Positions 1 through 8,286 of a stretch of 64,000 bases of DNA are shown piece after piece. How positions within the stretch are numbered: position 1 is the first letter of the stretch; each line of letters starts with the position of its first letter. Origin of the DNA: Faecalicatena_A orotica. GTDB taxonomy: Bacteria > Bacillota > Clostridia > Lachnospirales > Lachnospiraceae. The translations under genes were made by a program, and so were the position numbers. The stretch lies in NCBI RefSeq assembly GCF_040545875.1, contig NZ_JBEPMR010000003.1; one strand, 5' to 3'. Below the pieces are notes generated by a model. The model searched no databases and was not told where the DNA came from. It saw only the letters and a program-made list of their open reading frames with translations.

Positions 1-896
1 TGGAATATATTCCTGCAAAGACAATCATTACCCGTTCAAAAAAGCCTGAAGCCTGGTTTGGAACGGAGTATAATATGAATATATATAAAGGCTGCTGTCA
101 TGGCTGTATATATTGTGACAGCCGTTCAGAATGTTATGGTGTATCTTCATTTGATACAGTACGGGCAAAGGAGAATGCACTCCAGATTATCAGGGACGAG
201 CTGCGCAGAAAAACAATGCGTGGAGTGATCTCTACCGGGGCCATGAGTGATCCTTACAATCCTTTTGAAAAGAAGCTCGAACTGACAAGGCATGCGTTGG
301 AACTATGCAATGCATTTGAGTTTGGGATCGCAATAGCGACGAAGAGCGTACTGCTTGAACGGGATATTGATGTATTAAGTGATATCAGGGAACATTCACC
401 GGTTCTGTGCAAGATCACGATCACAACATCGGACGATGCGCTTTCTAAGAAACTGGAACCGGGTGTACCGGTGTCTTCCGAGAGGTTTCGGCTGATCCGT
501 AAACTCTCGGATCAGGGAATATATACAGGTATACTTCTGATGCCGGTGCTTCCTTTTATTGAAGACACAGATGAGAATATTTGTGAAATCGTGCGCATGG
601 CAGGAGAAGCCGGGGCCAGATTCATTTATCCGGCATTCGGGATGACACTGCGTGATAACCAGAGAGAATGGTATTATGAAAAGCTGAACTGCCTGTTTCC
701 GGATAAAGACCTGGTAACGCGGTATCAAAAGCGTTTCGGGAATTCTTATGAATGCAGGAGTCCCAGGGCCCGGCAGCTCTGGAGAGTGTTTGAAGAAGAG
801 TGTAAAAAGGCGGGGGTCCTGTATAGAATGAAGGATATTATATCAAGCTACAGGCGGCCTTATAAGGTTGAACAGCTCAGCTTGTTTGACCTGTAG
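1..896 (+). CDS. SPL-family radical SAM protein (5' end outside window)
   Basis: This gene is cut by the window edge. The frame is open from base 3, so the ATG at 75 is internal rather than the start. Shortly after it lies the radical SAM cluster motif CX3CX2C (GCCHGCIYC), which binds the 4Fe-4S cluster that cleaves S-adenosylmethionine. The upstream residues (ITRSKKPEAWFG) and the motif context match the spore photoproduct lyase-like radical SAM family (COG1533), many members of which are not proven DNA repair enzymes. The C terminus ends in a typical short tail (EQLSLFDL). The substrate cannot be read from the sequence. The next gene starts 37 bases downstream and may be co-transcribed. Confidence 0.8.
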   Translation, partial: EYIPAKTIITRSKKPEAWFGTEYNMNIYKGCCHGCIYCDSRSECYGVSSFDTVRAKENALQIIRDELRRKTMRGVISTGAMSDPYNPFEKKLELTRHALELCNAFEFGIAIATKSVLLERDIDVLSDIREHSPVLCKITITTSDDALSKKLEPGVPVSSERFRLIRKLSDQGIYTGILLMPVLPFIEDTDENICEIVRMAGEAGARFIYPAFGMTLRDNQREWYYEKLNCLFPDKDLVTRYQKRFGNSYECRSPRARQLWRVFEEECKKAGVLYRMKDIISSYRRPYKVEQLSLFDL

Positions 897-933
897 AAAA
901 ACGGTGGGGCCGGAATTACATTTAGGAGGAATC

Positions 934-1413
934 ATGGGCAGGAAAGAATTGAAAACAAATGCGATGCGTATACTTGACAGACTTAAGATCCCTTATTCAT
1001 ATGAGACATATGAATGTGAACAGTTTGTAGACGGGGTCAGTGTTGCTGATAAGGCAGGGCTGGCACATGAATTAGTATACAAGACGCTGGTCACAACCGG
1101 AAAGAGTAAAGAACACTATGTATTTGTCATTCCGGTAGAGGCAGAACTGGATCTGAAAAAAGCGGCAAAGGCAGTGGGGGAGAAATCTCTGGAGATGCTG
1201 CCCGTTAAGGAGATTACCGCGGTCACCGGGTATGTCAGGGGAGGCTGCACGGCAATCGGGATGAAAAAATCTTTTCCTACTATAATAAATGAGACAGCAG
1301 AGCAACTCGGACAGATCTATGTCAGCGGCGGCAAACTCGGCATGCAGCTGAGACTTTCACCGGAAGATTTAAAAAAGGCATCGAATGCAAAGTATGCAAA
1401 TGTAATCTTCTGA
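934..1413 (+). CDS. ybaK: YbaK/EbsC-type Cys-tRNA(Pro) deacylase
   Basis: The protein has 159 residues and belongs to the YbaK/aminoacyl-tRNA deacylase domain family, which hydrolyses Cys-tRNA(Pro) made in error by prolyl-tRNA synthetase. Family marks are VYKTLV with the conserved lysine, GYVRGGCTAIG near residues 98-108 and the C-terminal SGGKLGMQLRLSP. The start at 934 is preceded by a clear AGGAGG six bases upstream. An upstream in-frame ATG at 868 overlaps the preceding gene and has no ribosome site. It follows the radical SAM gene closely; nothing suggests a functional link. Confidence 0.88.
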   Translation: MGRKELKTNAMRILDRLKIPYSYETYECEQFVDGVSVADKAGLAHELVYKTLVTTGKSKEHYVFVIPVEAELDLKKAAKAVGEKSLEMLPVKEITAVTGYVRGGCTAIGMKKSFPTIINETAEQLGQIYVSGGKLGMQLRLSPEDLKKASNAKYANVIF

Positions 1414-1502
1414 TTTTGCATAAAAGTATCTAAAAATGAGGAATTGGTGCATAAAATGCAGGATGTCCTGTAAAAAAATGCAAAAAAATCAAGAATAAGA
1501 GA

Positions 1503-1531
1503 TTTACAAGCGGGTTCAGGTGGGGTATAAT
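1503..1531 (+). promoter_or_regulatory. Sigma-A promoter of aspartate kinase
   Basis: A TTTACA -35 box (1503-1508) and a perfect TATAAT -10 box (1526-1531) are separated by exactly 17 bases. Transcription should begin near 1538, leaving about 100 bases of untranslated leader before the aspartate kinase start at 1638. This placement also rules out the in-frame ATG at 1533 as the start. Confidence 0.8.
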
Positions 1532-1565
1532 AATGTACCGAGAACGCGAAAAAAGTAAGGTATTC

Positions 1566-1600
1566 GTTACTGCGAACGCCCGCAGCGTGGGAACAGTAAC
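1566..1600 (+). promoter_or_regulatory. Hairpin in aspartate kinase leader
   Basis: GTTACTG (1566-1572) and CAGTAAC (1594-1600) form a perfect 7-bp stem, and ACGC (1576-1579) pairs with GCGT (1585-1588) inside it. GGGAA (1589-1593) can pair instead with TTCCC (1606-1610), so two folds are possible. There is no U-run, so this is not an intrinsic terminator. It is too small for a canonical lysine riboswitch. A regulatory role is inferred only. Confidence 0.4.
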
Positions 1601-1637
1601 ATGGATTCCCTTTATAGGATATTGGAGGAAAAGAGGA

Positions 1638-2957
1638 ATGAAAAAAGTAGTCAAATTTGGAGGAAGTTCTTTGGCAAGTGCCGAGCAGTTTAAGAAGGTA
1701 GGAGAAATCATCCGTTCCGACGGGTCCAGAAGATATGTCGTACCATCTGCACCGGGAAAACGCTTTTCGAATGATACAAAAGTAACCGACATGCTTTATA
1801 CCTGTTACGGCGCCGCAATGAAAGAAAAGAATTTCACTGATTTACTTTCTGCAATCCAGAACAGATATAATGAAATTATAGAAGGATTGAATCTGACTCT
1901 TTCCCTGGATAAGGATTTTGAAATCATCCGCGAAAATTTTGGCAAAAAGGCAGGCAGGGATTATGCAGCATCCAGAGGAGAGTATCTGAACAGTAAGATC
2001 ATGGCAGCATACCTTGGATTCGAATTCATTGATGCTGCTGAAGTGGTCCGCTTTAATGAGGATGGTTCTTTTAATGACGATGTGACGAATACACTATTAT
2101 CCGGGCGCCTTGATAAGACGGAATATGCTGTCATACCCGGATTCTACGGGGCAAAAGAAGACGGGACCGTAGTTACCTTTTCAAGAGGGGGATCTGATGT
2201 AACGGGCTCTCTCGTTGCACTTGCAGCATCAGCGGACCTGTATGAAAACTGGACCGACGTATCAGGCTTTTTGATTGCCGATCCGAGAATCGTTAAGAAT
2301 CCGAAGTCTATCGAGACAATTACCTATAAAGAACTAAGGGAGCTGTCTTACATGGGGGCGAGTGTGCTCCATGAAGACGCCATTTTCCCGGTAAGGAAAG
2401 CAGGAATCCCGATCAATATCCGCAATACAAATGCCCCTCAGGATAAGGGGACACTGATCGTGGAGGGTACATGCAGACAGCCGAAGTATACGATTACAGG
2501 TATAGCGGGCACAGATGGATTTGCCTCCATTACAGTTGAGAAAGCAATGATGAACTCGGAGATTGGTTTCTGCCGCAAGGTGCTTCAGGTGTTCGAGGAG
2601 AATGAAGTTTCCATCGAGCATATGCCTTCCGGAATTGATACAATGACTATCTTTGTACACAAAGATGAGTTCGAGGAGAAGGAACAGCAGGTACTTGCAG
2701 GCATTCACAAGGCTGTCGATCCGGATCATATTGAGCTGGAATCTGATCTGGCACTGATTGCCATTGTGGGACGCGGCATGCGCGCGACACGCGGAACTGC
2801 GGGAAGGATTTTTTCGGCGCTGGCACACGCGCACATCAATGTCAAGATGATCGACCAGGGTTCCAGCGAGCTGAACATCATCGTAGGTGTCAGACACGAT
2901 GATTTCAAGAATGCAATCCGTGCTTTATACGAGATTTTTGTATTGACACAAATTTAA
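1638..2957 (+). CDS. lysC: Aspartate kinase
   Basis: This 439-residue enzyme phosphorylates aspartate, the first step to lysine, threonine, methionine and diaminopimelate for peptidoglycan. The N terminus has the kinase signature KFGGSS, and TFSRGGSD lies further on in the amino-acid kinase fold. The last roughly 140 residues form two ACT domains, the usual site of feedback inhibition by end-product amino acids. No homoserine dehydrogenase domain is fused. The start at 1638 has AGAGG/GGAGG just upstream and lies about 100 bases after the predicted transcription start. A CBS-domain gene follows after 20 bases and is probably co-transcribed. Which amino acid inhibits this isozyme cannot be read here. 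Confidence 0.93.
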   Translation: MKKVVKFGGSSLASAEQFKKVGEIIRSDGSRRYVVPSAPGKRFSNDTKVTDMLYTCYGAAMKEKNFTDLLSAIQNRYNEIIEGLNLTLSLDKDFEIIRENFGKKAGRDYAASRGEYLNSKIMAAYLGFEFIDAAEVVRFNEDGSFNDDVTNTLLSGRLDKTEYAVIPGFYGAKEDGTVVTFSRGGSDVTGSLVALAASADLYENWTDVSGFLIADPRIVKNPKSIETITYKELRELSYMGASVLHEDAIFPVRKAGIPINIRNTNAPQDKGTLIVEGTCRQPKYTITGIAGTDGFASITVEKAMMNSEIGFCRKVLQVFEENEVSIEHMPSGIDTMTIFVHKDEFEEKEQQVLAGIHKAVDPDHIELESDLALIAIVGRGMRATRGTAGRIFSALAHAHINVKMIDQGSSELNIIVGVRHDDFKNAIRALYEIFVLTQI

Positions 2958-2977
2958 AGGAAGGTATTTAACTTATT

Positions 2978-3391
2978 ATGAACATTTTGTTCTTCTTAAA
3001 ACCGAAAATTGAAGTTGCATACATATATGATGACTGTACACTGCGCCAGGTACTGGAAACGATGGAGTATCACAAATATGCATCCATCCCCATGCTGAAC
3101 AGGCAGGGGGAATTTGTAGGTACGATCACGGAAGGCGACCTGCTCTGGGGGATCAAGGACTATAAGAATCTGAGCATCAAGGATGCCGAGACGGTCTTTA
3201 TCCGCGATTTCCCGCGCAAAGCGAGATTCGACGTGGTAGCTGCTGATGCAGACATGGAGGATCTGGTCAAAAAAGCGATGAACCAGAATTTTGTGCCTGT
3301 TGTGGATGACCAGAATAAGTTTATCGGGATCATTACACGCAGAAGCATCATAGAGTATTGTTATGATAAGCTGAATGACTGTGACAAATAA
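2978..3391 (+). CDS. CBS-domain pair protein (DarB/YkuL-like)
   Basis: The protein has 137 residues made almost wholly of two CBS motifs, each ending in the typical FVGTITEGDLLW and FIGIITRRSIIEY strands. CBS pairs bind adenine nucleotides. Stand-alone pairs of this length in Firmicutes include the cyclic-di-AMP sensor DarB (YkuL) of Bacillus subtilis, which it resembles in size and order, but the ligand here is not proven. A GGAAGG site lies about 14 bases before the start. It sits directly behind aspartate kinase and 12 bases before an amidohydrolase. Confidence 0.78.
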   Translation: MNILFFLKPKIEVAYIYDDCTLRQVLETMEYHKYASIPMLNRQGEFVGTITEGDLLWGIKDYKNLSIKDAETVFIRDFPRKARFDVVAADADMEDLVKKAMNQNFVPVVDDQNKFIGIITRRSIIEYCYDKLNDCDK

Positions 3392-3403
3392 CAGAGGTAC
3401 AAC

Positions 3404-4189
3404 ATGATAGACTTTCATACACACATTTTTCCTGATAAAATTGCAGGTAAGACATTAGAATTTTTAAGCTCCAGATGTAAGACGATACCATTTACAGACG
3501 GGACTGCCGATGGCCTTAAGCAGTCTGCCGAAGAGTCCGGAATGGATATTTCCGTTGCCCTTCCTGTAGTGACGAATCCGGCACAGTTTAAAAGTATCAA
3601 CCGGTTTGCAGCACAATTTCTGGAGGGCCGGATTCTGTCTTTTGGCGGAATCCACCCGGAAAGCGCAGATTATAAGGCCGAGCTGAGAGAATTAAAGTAT
3701 ATTGGTTTCAAAGGAATTAAGCTGCATCCAGCCTATCAGGAGACGATGTTTAATGATATCCGTTACAAGCGTATTGTGTCTTACGCATCAGAGCTGGGAC
3801 TTATCATTACCGTTCACGGCGGGTATGATCCGGGATACCCGGATTGTATTTACTGTACCCCGCAGATGGCGGCAGAGGTGATTGATGAGGTATGCCCTGA
3901 GAAAATGGTGGCTGCCCATATGGGAGGCTTCAAATGCTGGGATGACGTAGAACGATTTCTTGTTGGAAAGCAGGTATATCTGGATACAGCGGTTGTCTTC
4001 GGTGTAATCAATGATATGCAGTTCGTACGTATTGCAAGAGAGCATGGTGTGGATAAGATCTTGTTTGCCACAGATTCCCCCTGGTCGGGCCAGGCGGAGT
4101 CAGTGGCATATTTGAAAAGCCTGCCGTTAAGCGAGGACGAAAAGCAGAAGATTCTTGACGAAAATGCAAGAAAACTCTTGACTTTGTAA
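3404..4189 (+). CDS. Amidohydrolase-family TIM-barrel metal hydrolase
   Basis: This 261-residue protein starts with the metal-binding HxH motif (MIDFHTH, H5 and H7). It continues with GIKLHPAYQ, a second-strand VHGG, AAHMGG and ATDSPW, which carries the likely catalytic aspartate. This order is that of the amidohydrolase-2 family (PF04909), whose members hydrolyse or decarboxylate small carboxylic acids. The substrate is unknown. The start has GAGGTAC upstream. The promoter of the next cluster begins inside the last codons of this gene, so L21 transcription is independent. Confidence 0.8.
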   Translation: MIDFHTHIFPDKIAGKTLEFLSSRCKTIPFTDGTADGLKQSAEESGMDISVALPVVTNPAQFKSINRFAAQFLEGRILSFGGIHPESADYKAELRELKYIGFKGIKLHPAYQETMFNDIRYKRIVSYASELGLIITVHGGYDPGYPDCIYCTPQMAAEVIDEVCPEKMVAAHMGGFKCWDDVERFLVGKQVYLDTAVVFGVINDMQFVRIAREHGVDKILFATDSPWSGQAESVAYLKSLPLSEDEKQKILDENARKLLTL

Positions 4190-4207
4190 AAATGGATATG
4201 CTATACT
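4178..4207 (+). promoter_or_regulatory. Promoter of rplU-prp-rpmA
   Basis: TTGACT (4178-4183) and TATACT (4202-4207) are 18 bases apart. The -35 box lies inside the final codons of the amidohydrolase gene. The predicted transcript starts near 4213, giving a leader of about 80 bases before rplU. Confidence 0.72.
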
Positions 4208-4209
4208 AC

Positions 4210-4291
4210 AACGGTATGCCGCACAATGAGGTTTTGAAGTTCTGCCCTGCAGACACCGTAATTGGCGAGTAATGATAATAGGAGGTGCCAT
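4210..4291 (+). promoter_or_regulatory. Probable ribosomal protein L21 leader
   Basis: The segment between the predicted transcription start and rplU is compact and ends in a strong GGAGGTG ribosome site. CACC at about 4253-4256 can pair with GGTG in the Shine-Dalgarno segment (4284-4287), which would hide the site. Firmicutes rplU genes commonly carry an autoregulatory L21 leader at this place. The match to that family is inferred from position and general appearance, not from a covariance search. Confidence 0.5.
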
Positions 4292-4600
4292 ATGTACGCA
4301 ATTATAGCAACAGGTGGTAAACAGTACAAAGTAGCCGAAGGCGATATCATTAAAGTAGAGAAACTTGGGGTAGAAGCTGGGGAAACTTATACATTTGACC
4401 AGGTACTTGCAGTGAACAATGACAAGCTTGTCGTTGGGAACCCGACAGTAGAAGGTGCAACAGTTACAGCTTCTGTAGTTGGCGACGGCAAAGGCAAAAA
4501 AGTTGTCGTTTATAAGTATAAGAGAAAATCTGGATACCATAAAAAGAATGGTCACAGACAGCAGTATACTGCAGTAAAGATCGACAAGATCAATGCATAA
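4292..4600 (+). CDS. rplU: 50S ribosomal protein L21
   Basis: The 102-residue protein is the large-subunit protein L21, which binds 23S rRNA. It begins MYAIIATGGKQYKV, the family N terminus, and ends with the basic RKSGYHKKNGHRQQYT segment. The start at 4292 follows a perfect GGAGG; an upstream TTG at 4262 lies within the leader. It is the first gene of the conserved rplU-prp-rpmA unit, driven by the promoter at 4178-4207. Confidence 0.98.
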   Translation: MYAIIATGGKQYKVAEGDIIKVEKLGVEAGETYTFDQVLAVNNDKLVVGNPTVEGATVTASVVGDGKGKKVVVYKYKRKSGYHKKNGHRQQYTAVKIDKINA

Positions 4601-4612
4601 TCTGGTGACAGA

Positions 4613-4954
4613 ATGATTAAGGTAACCATTTATAAAACCGACAGGCACGAATATGTGGGATTCGATGCGCAGGGACATGCCGGGTTCGCAGATGAGGGCA
4701 TGGATGTCGTATGCGCAGCAGCATCTGCACTGATTATCAACACGATTAATGCAATCGAAAGATACACGGATGATGAGACGTCCGTTGTAACAGATGACTC
4801 AGAAGATGCAGATGGACTGATTCAGTTTCGGTTTGTGAATCATCCTGCACATGACGCTGAACTGCTGTTAAAGACTATGATTCTTGGATTAGAAGAGATA
4901 GAAGACGACAGCGACTATGAACCATATATTGATATTATCTTCAAGGAGGTGTAA
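4613..4954 (+). CDS. prp: Ribosomal-processing cysteine protease Prp
   Basis: Prp (YsxB) removes the N-terminal extension of ribosomal protein L27 in Firmicutes, a step needed for working ribosomes. The 113-residue protein shows GHAGFADEGMDVVCAAAS, carrying the catalytic dyad H22 and C34. It lies between rplU and rpmA, its substrate gene, with 12 and 5 bases of spacing. The extended L27 next door supports the assignment strongly. Confidence 0.95.
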   Translation: MIKVTIYKTDRHEYVGFDAQGHAGFADEGMDVVCAAASALIINTINAIERYTDDETSVVTDDSEDADGLIQFRFVNHPAHDAELLLKTMILGLEEIEDDSDYEPYIDIIFKEV

Positions 4955-4959
4955 TAACC

Positions 4960-5244
4960 ATGATGAAATTGAACCTTCAGTATTTCGCTCATAAAAAGGG
5001 AGTTGGTTCTACAAGGAACGGACGTGATTCCGAGTCTAAGAGATTAGGCGCAAAGAGAGCTGACGGACAGTTTGTAAAAGCTGGAAACATCCTTTACAGA
5101 CAGCGTGGAACTAAGATTCATCCAGGCGTGAACGTAGGACGCGGCGGAGATGATACACTGTTCGCATTAGCAGACGGTGTTGTTAGATACGAGAGAAAAG
5201 GCAGAGACAAGAAACAGGTTTCTATCTATCCGGTAGCTGAATAA
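4960..5244 (+). CDS. rpmA: 50S ribosomal protein L27 with Prp-cleaved extension
   Basis: This 94-residue protein of the large subunit helps position tRNA at the peptidyl-transferase centre through its mature N terminus. The gene encodes an N-terminal extension, MMKLNLQYF, followed by AHKKGVGSTRNGRDSESK. By the known Prp rule, cleavage is expected after F9, exposing AHKKG. GGAGGTG precedes the start. The unit ends at the terminator at 5259-5290. Confidence 0.98.
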   Translation: MMKLNLQYFAHKKGVGSTRNGRDSESKRLGAKRADGQFVKAGNILYRQRGTKIHPGVNVGRGGDDTLFALADGVVRYERKGRDKKQVSIYPVAE

Positions 5245-5258
5245 GCGTAGCGTATGTG

Positions 5259-5290
5259 GCCTCAGACCTAACAGTCTGGGGCTTTTTATT
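5259..5290 (+). terminator. Intrinsic terminator after rpmA
   Basis: GCCTCAGAC (5259-5267) pairs with GTCTGGGGC (5274-5282) with one wobble, around a 6-base loop, and is followed by TTTTTATT. The remaining bases up to obgE (5291-5485) are AT-rich with a TATAAT-like element at 5419-5424 but no convincing -35 box. Confidence 0.88.
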
Positions 5291-5485
5291 ATTTCACAGG
5301 AAGTACGTCTTTTTATTTCCTGCGGGCAACGGGCCATTAACGGATATTTTTATGAAAAAGTTGTATACTGGTTATTATCAAAAGTGAATTATTCATAGTA
5401 AAAATACATGCGTTATGATATAATAAAAAAGATTATGAATTGGAAAATTCAGTAAATATAGCAAGAAGAAAAGGAAATAGATATT

Positions 5486-6769
5486 ATGTTTGCAGACAGA
5501 GCTAAAATTTTTATCAGATCCGGAAAAGGCGGAGACGGGCACTGCAGTTTCCGCAGGGAGCTGTATGTTCCAAACGGCGGGCCGGACGGCGGCGACGGCG
5601 GAAAAGGCGGGGATCTGATATTTGAAGTAGACAAGGGGCTGAACACACTTGTAGACTTCAGACATAAAAGGAAGTATGCGGCCGAAGACGGGGAACAGGG
5701 CGGTAAGCGCCGCTGCCACGGGAAAGACGGGAAAGACCTGATTTTAAAGGTTCCGGAAGGAACCGTTATTAAAGAATCCCGATCCGGTAAGGTTATCGCG
5801 GACATGTCCGGTGAGAACAGCCGCCAGATCGTCTTAAAAGGCGGAAAAGGCGGACTGGGGAACCAGCATTTTGCCACGGCAACCATGCAGGTGCCGAAGT
5901 ATGCCCAGCCGGGACAGCCGGCGATGGAATTAGAAGTGAATATGGAATTGAAAGTAATCGCGGACGTGGGACTGATCGGATTCCCGAATGTCGGAAAGTC
6001 AACGCTGCTGTCCAGAGTGACAAATGCTGATCCCAAGATTGCCAACTATCACTTCACAACCCTGAATCCGAATCTCGGGGTTGTGGATCTGGACGGTGCC
6101 AAGGGATTCGTTATGGCGGACATCCCGGGACTGATCGAGGGCGCTTCGGAGGGAGTCGGACTCGGACATGAGTTCCTGCGCCATATAGAGCGGACCAAGA
6201 TGATGATCCATGTTGTCGATGCGGCCGGAACGGAGGGCCGTGACCCGATAGATGATATTTATAAGATCAATGCAGAATTAGAAGCATATAATCCGGAGAT
6301 TGCCAAACGTCCCCAGGTAATCGCGGCAAATAAGACAGATCTGATCTATAGTGAGGATGAAGATCCTGTAGAAAAGCTGAAAGCGGAATTTGAGCCAAAA
6401 GGAATGAAGGTATTTGCAATTTCCGGTGTTTCAGGAAAGGGAATCTCTGAACTGCTTTACTATGTCAGTGAACAGCTTCAGAACATGGACAGTGAACCTG
6501 TCATGTTTGAACAGGAATTCTTCCCGGAAGACGAACTCATCTACGACGACCTTCCGTACACGGTCACAAAAGAGGAAGATGCTTATGTAATAGAGGGACC
6601 GAAGATCGATAAGATGCTTGGTTATACGAATCTGGACTCAGAAAAAGGATTTGCTTTCTTCCAGAAGTTCCTCAAAGATGCAGGGATTCTGGATGAACTG
6701 GAGCAGGCAGGCATACAGGAAGGCGATACAGTAAGAATGTATGGATTACAATTTGATTATTACAAGTAA
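5486..6769 (+). CDS. obgE: GTPase ObgE/CgtA
   Basis: Obg is an essential GTPase for late 50S subunit assembly and stress signalling. The 427-residue protein has the glycine-rich Obg fold at residues 1-158 (GGPDGGDGGKGGD). The G domain follows, with GFPNVGKST, ADIPGLIEGASEG and AANKTDLI, and then the C-terminal OCT domain found in Gram-positive Obg. It heads the obgE-yhbY-nadD-yqeK-rsfS run, with spacings of 3 to 22 bases, which groups ribosome assembly with NAD synthesis. Confidence 0.97.
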   Translation: MFADRAKIFIRSGKGGDGHCSFRRELYVPNGGPDGGDGGKGGDLIFEVDKGLNTLVDFRHKRKYAAEDGEQGGKRRCHGKDGKDLILKVPEGTVIKESRSGKVIADMSGENSRQIVLKGGKGGLGNQHFATATMQVPKYAQPGQPAMELEVNMELKVIADVGLIGFPNVGKSTLLSRVTNADPKIANYHFTTLNPNLGVVDLDGAKGFVMADIPGLIEGASEGVGLGHEFLRHIERTKMMIHVVDAAGTEGRDPIDDIYKINAELEAYNPEIAKRPQVIAANKTDLIYSEDEDPVEKLKAEFEPKGMKVFAISGVSGKGISELLYYVSEQLQNMDSEPVMFEQEFFPEDELIYDDLPYTVTKEEDAYVIEGPKIDKMLGYTNLDSEKGFAFFQKFLKDAGILDELEQAGIQEGDTVRMYGLQFDYYK

Positions 6770-6785
6770 CAGGAGATAAGAGAGA

Positions 6786-7076
6786 ATGACGACAAAACAA
6801 AGAGCATATTTAAAGAGCCTTGCAATGACAATGGACCCGATTTTCCAGATAGGAAAGTCCAGTATGACACCCGGCCTGACGGCCGCAATCGCGGAGGCAC
6901 TGGAGGCCAGAGAGCTGATTAAGATCAGTGTGCTGCAGAATTGTGCAGACGATCCAAGGGAGCTGGCTGAGATGGTTGCAGAGCGTACACGTTCACAGGT
7001 AGTACAGGTGATCGGCAAGAAGATTGTATTATACAAAGAAGGAAAAGACGACAAGAAAAAAATTGTTCTTCCATAG
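6786..7076 (+). CDS. yhbY: YhbY-family ribosome assembly RNA-binding protein
   Basis: This 96-residue protein is a single CRM (YhbY) domain, which binds pre-50S particles. It begins TTKQRAYLKSLA, followed by the loop GKSSMTPGLT, which corresponds to the GxxG RNA-binding loop. It lies 16 bases after obgE and 9 before nadD, in the order common to Clostridia. Confidence 0.93.
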   Translation: MTTKQRAYLKSLAMTMDPIFQIGKSSMTPGLTAAIAEALEARELIKISVLQNCADDPRELAEMVAERTRSQVVQVIGKKIVLYKEGKDDKKKIVLP

Positions 7077-7085
7077 GGGGATAGT

Positions 7086-7691
7086 ATGAAGATTGGAATT
7101 ATGGGGGGGACCTTTGACCCGATCCACATCGGGCATCTGCTTTTAGGGGAATTTGCGTTCGAGCAGTTTGAACTGGATGAGATCTGGTTTCTGCCAAACG
7201 GAAATCCGCCCCACAAAGATACTGACGAGATGGATACTTCACTGGTACACAGAGTATCAATGGTCAAAGCAGCGATCAAGGGTGCTCCGCACTTTAAAGT
7301 TTCGCTTCATGAGGCAAAAGAGGGAGTTCATTATACCTATAAGACTATGCTGGAGTTTCATGAATTGTATCCCGGCAATGAGTTTTACTTTATACTGGGG
7401 GCAGATTCTCTGTTTTCTATTGAACAGTGGAAGTTTTTTAAAGAAATTTTTCCTACATGTACAATACTGGCTGCGATGCGGGATGACAAAGATGTAGGGG
7501 ATATGCAGAAACAGATTGCTTATTTAAAAGAGAAATATGCGGCCGACATCGAACTGCTGCGCGCACCGCTTCTTGAGATTTCTTCAACTACGATCAGGGA
7601 ACGGGCTGCAAAAGGGCTTACAGTCCACTATATGGTACCTGATGCTGTGGCTGCTTATATTAAAGAACATCATTTATATAAGGAAGGTTAA
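7086..7691 (+). CDS. nadD: Nicotinate-nucleotide adenylyltransferase
   Basis: NadD joins nicotinate mononucleotide with ATP to give deamido-NAD. The 201-residue protein starts KIGIMGGTFDPIHIGHL, which contains the nucleotidyl-transferase HxGH motif. Its C-terminal half has EISSTTIRE, the ISSTxIR motif of the same family. AGGGGG precedes the ATG. It sits four bases before yqeK, the usual neighbour. Confidence 0.97.
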   Translation: MKIGIMGGTFDPIHIGHLLLGEFAFEQFELDEIWFLPNGNPPHKDTDEMDTSLVHRVSMVKAAIKGAPHFKVSLHEAKEGVHYTYKTMLEFHELYPGNEFYFILGADSLFSIEQWKFFKEIFPTCTILAAMRDDKDVGDMQKQIAYLKEKYAADIELLRAPLLEISSTTIRERAAKGLTVHYMVPDAVAAYIKEHHLYKEG

Positions 7692-7694
7692 AGC

Positions 7695-8264
7695 ATGACA
7701 GATATAACAGGAATTCGCAGAAAGTTAGAGAGAAAGCTGAAACCGGACCGGTATGAGCATACGCTGGGCGTCATGTATACGGCATCTTCACTTGCCATGC
7801 GTTATGGTGAAGACATCCGTAATGCACTGCTGGCCGGACTGCTCCATGACTGTGCAAAGTTCTGTTCGGGCAAAGAGCAGATGAAGCTCTGTGACGAGTA
7901 CGGCATCCGGCTGACGGAATCGGAAGTAAAGATGCCGGCCCTGATACACGCACGTCTGGGCGCATATCTGGCGGAACATGAGTATGGGATCAATGAACAG
8001 GAAATCCTCGGGGCAGTCAACTATCACACAACCGGGAGGCCTGACATGACGCTTCTTGAGAAGATTGTGTATATAGCAGATTATATTGAACCGGGACGAA
8101 TGGAGATTCCGGGGCTTACAAGGGTGAGAAAGGCTGCTTTTACAGATATTGATAAGGCTGTTGCATTAAGTGCGGGATCAACTATATCTTATCTGAAAGG
8201 GGCCAGAAGAGAGATCGACCCGATGACTGTTAAGACTTATGAATTTTATTATAAAGAATCATAA
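7695..8264 (+). CDS. yqeK: YqeK-type HD-domain diadenosine tetraphosphatase
   Basis: The 189-residue HD-domain protein matches YqeK, which hydrolyses Ap4A symmetrically in Firmicutes. Metal ligands are visible as H in YEHTLGV, HD in GLLHDCAKF, and later histidines and aspartates in HARLGAYLAEHEYG and IVYIADYIEPGR. The start codon is 3 bases after nadD with AAGGAAGG inside the nadD end, so the two are translationally close. Confidence 0.93.
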   Translation: MTDITGIRRKLERKLKPDRYEHTLGVMYTASSLAMRYGEDIRNALLAGLLHDCAKFCSGKEQMKLCDEYGIRLTESEVKMPALIHARLGAYLAEHEYGINEQEILGAVNYHTTGRPDMTLLEKIVYIADYIEPGRMEIPGLTRVRKAAFTDIDKAVALSAGSTISYLKGARREIDPMTVKTYEFYYKES

Positions 8265-8286
8265 AAAGTAAAGGAGATATTGTTTT

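Noticed and set aside
1533..1637. Longer N terminus of aspartate kinase from the ATG at 1533
   Set aside because: It lies upstream of the predicted transcription start and has no ribosome site; family alignment begins at KKVVKFGGSS.
5392..5424. Promoter before obgE
   Set aside because: TATAAT at 5419-5424 has its best -35 candidate (TTCATA) 21 bases away, too far to support a standard promoter.
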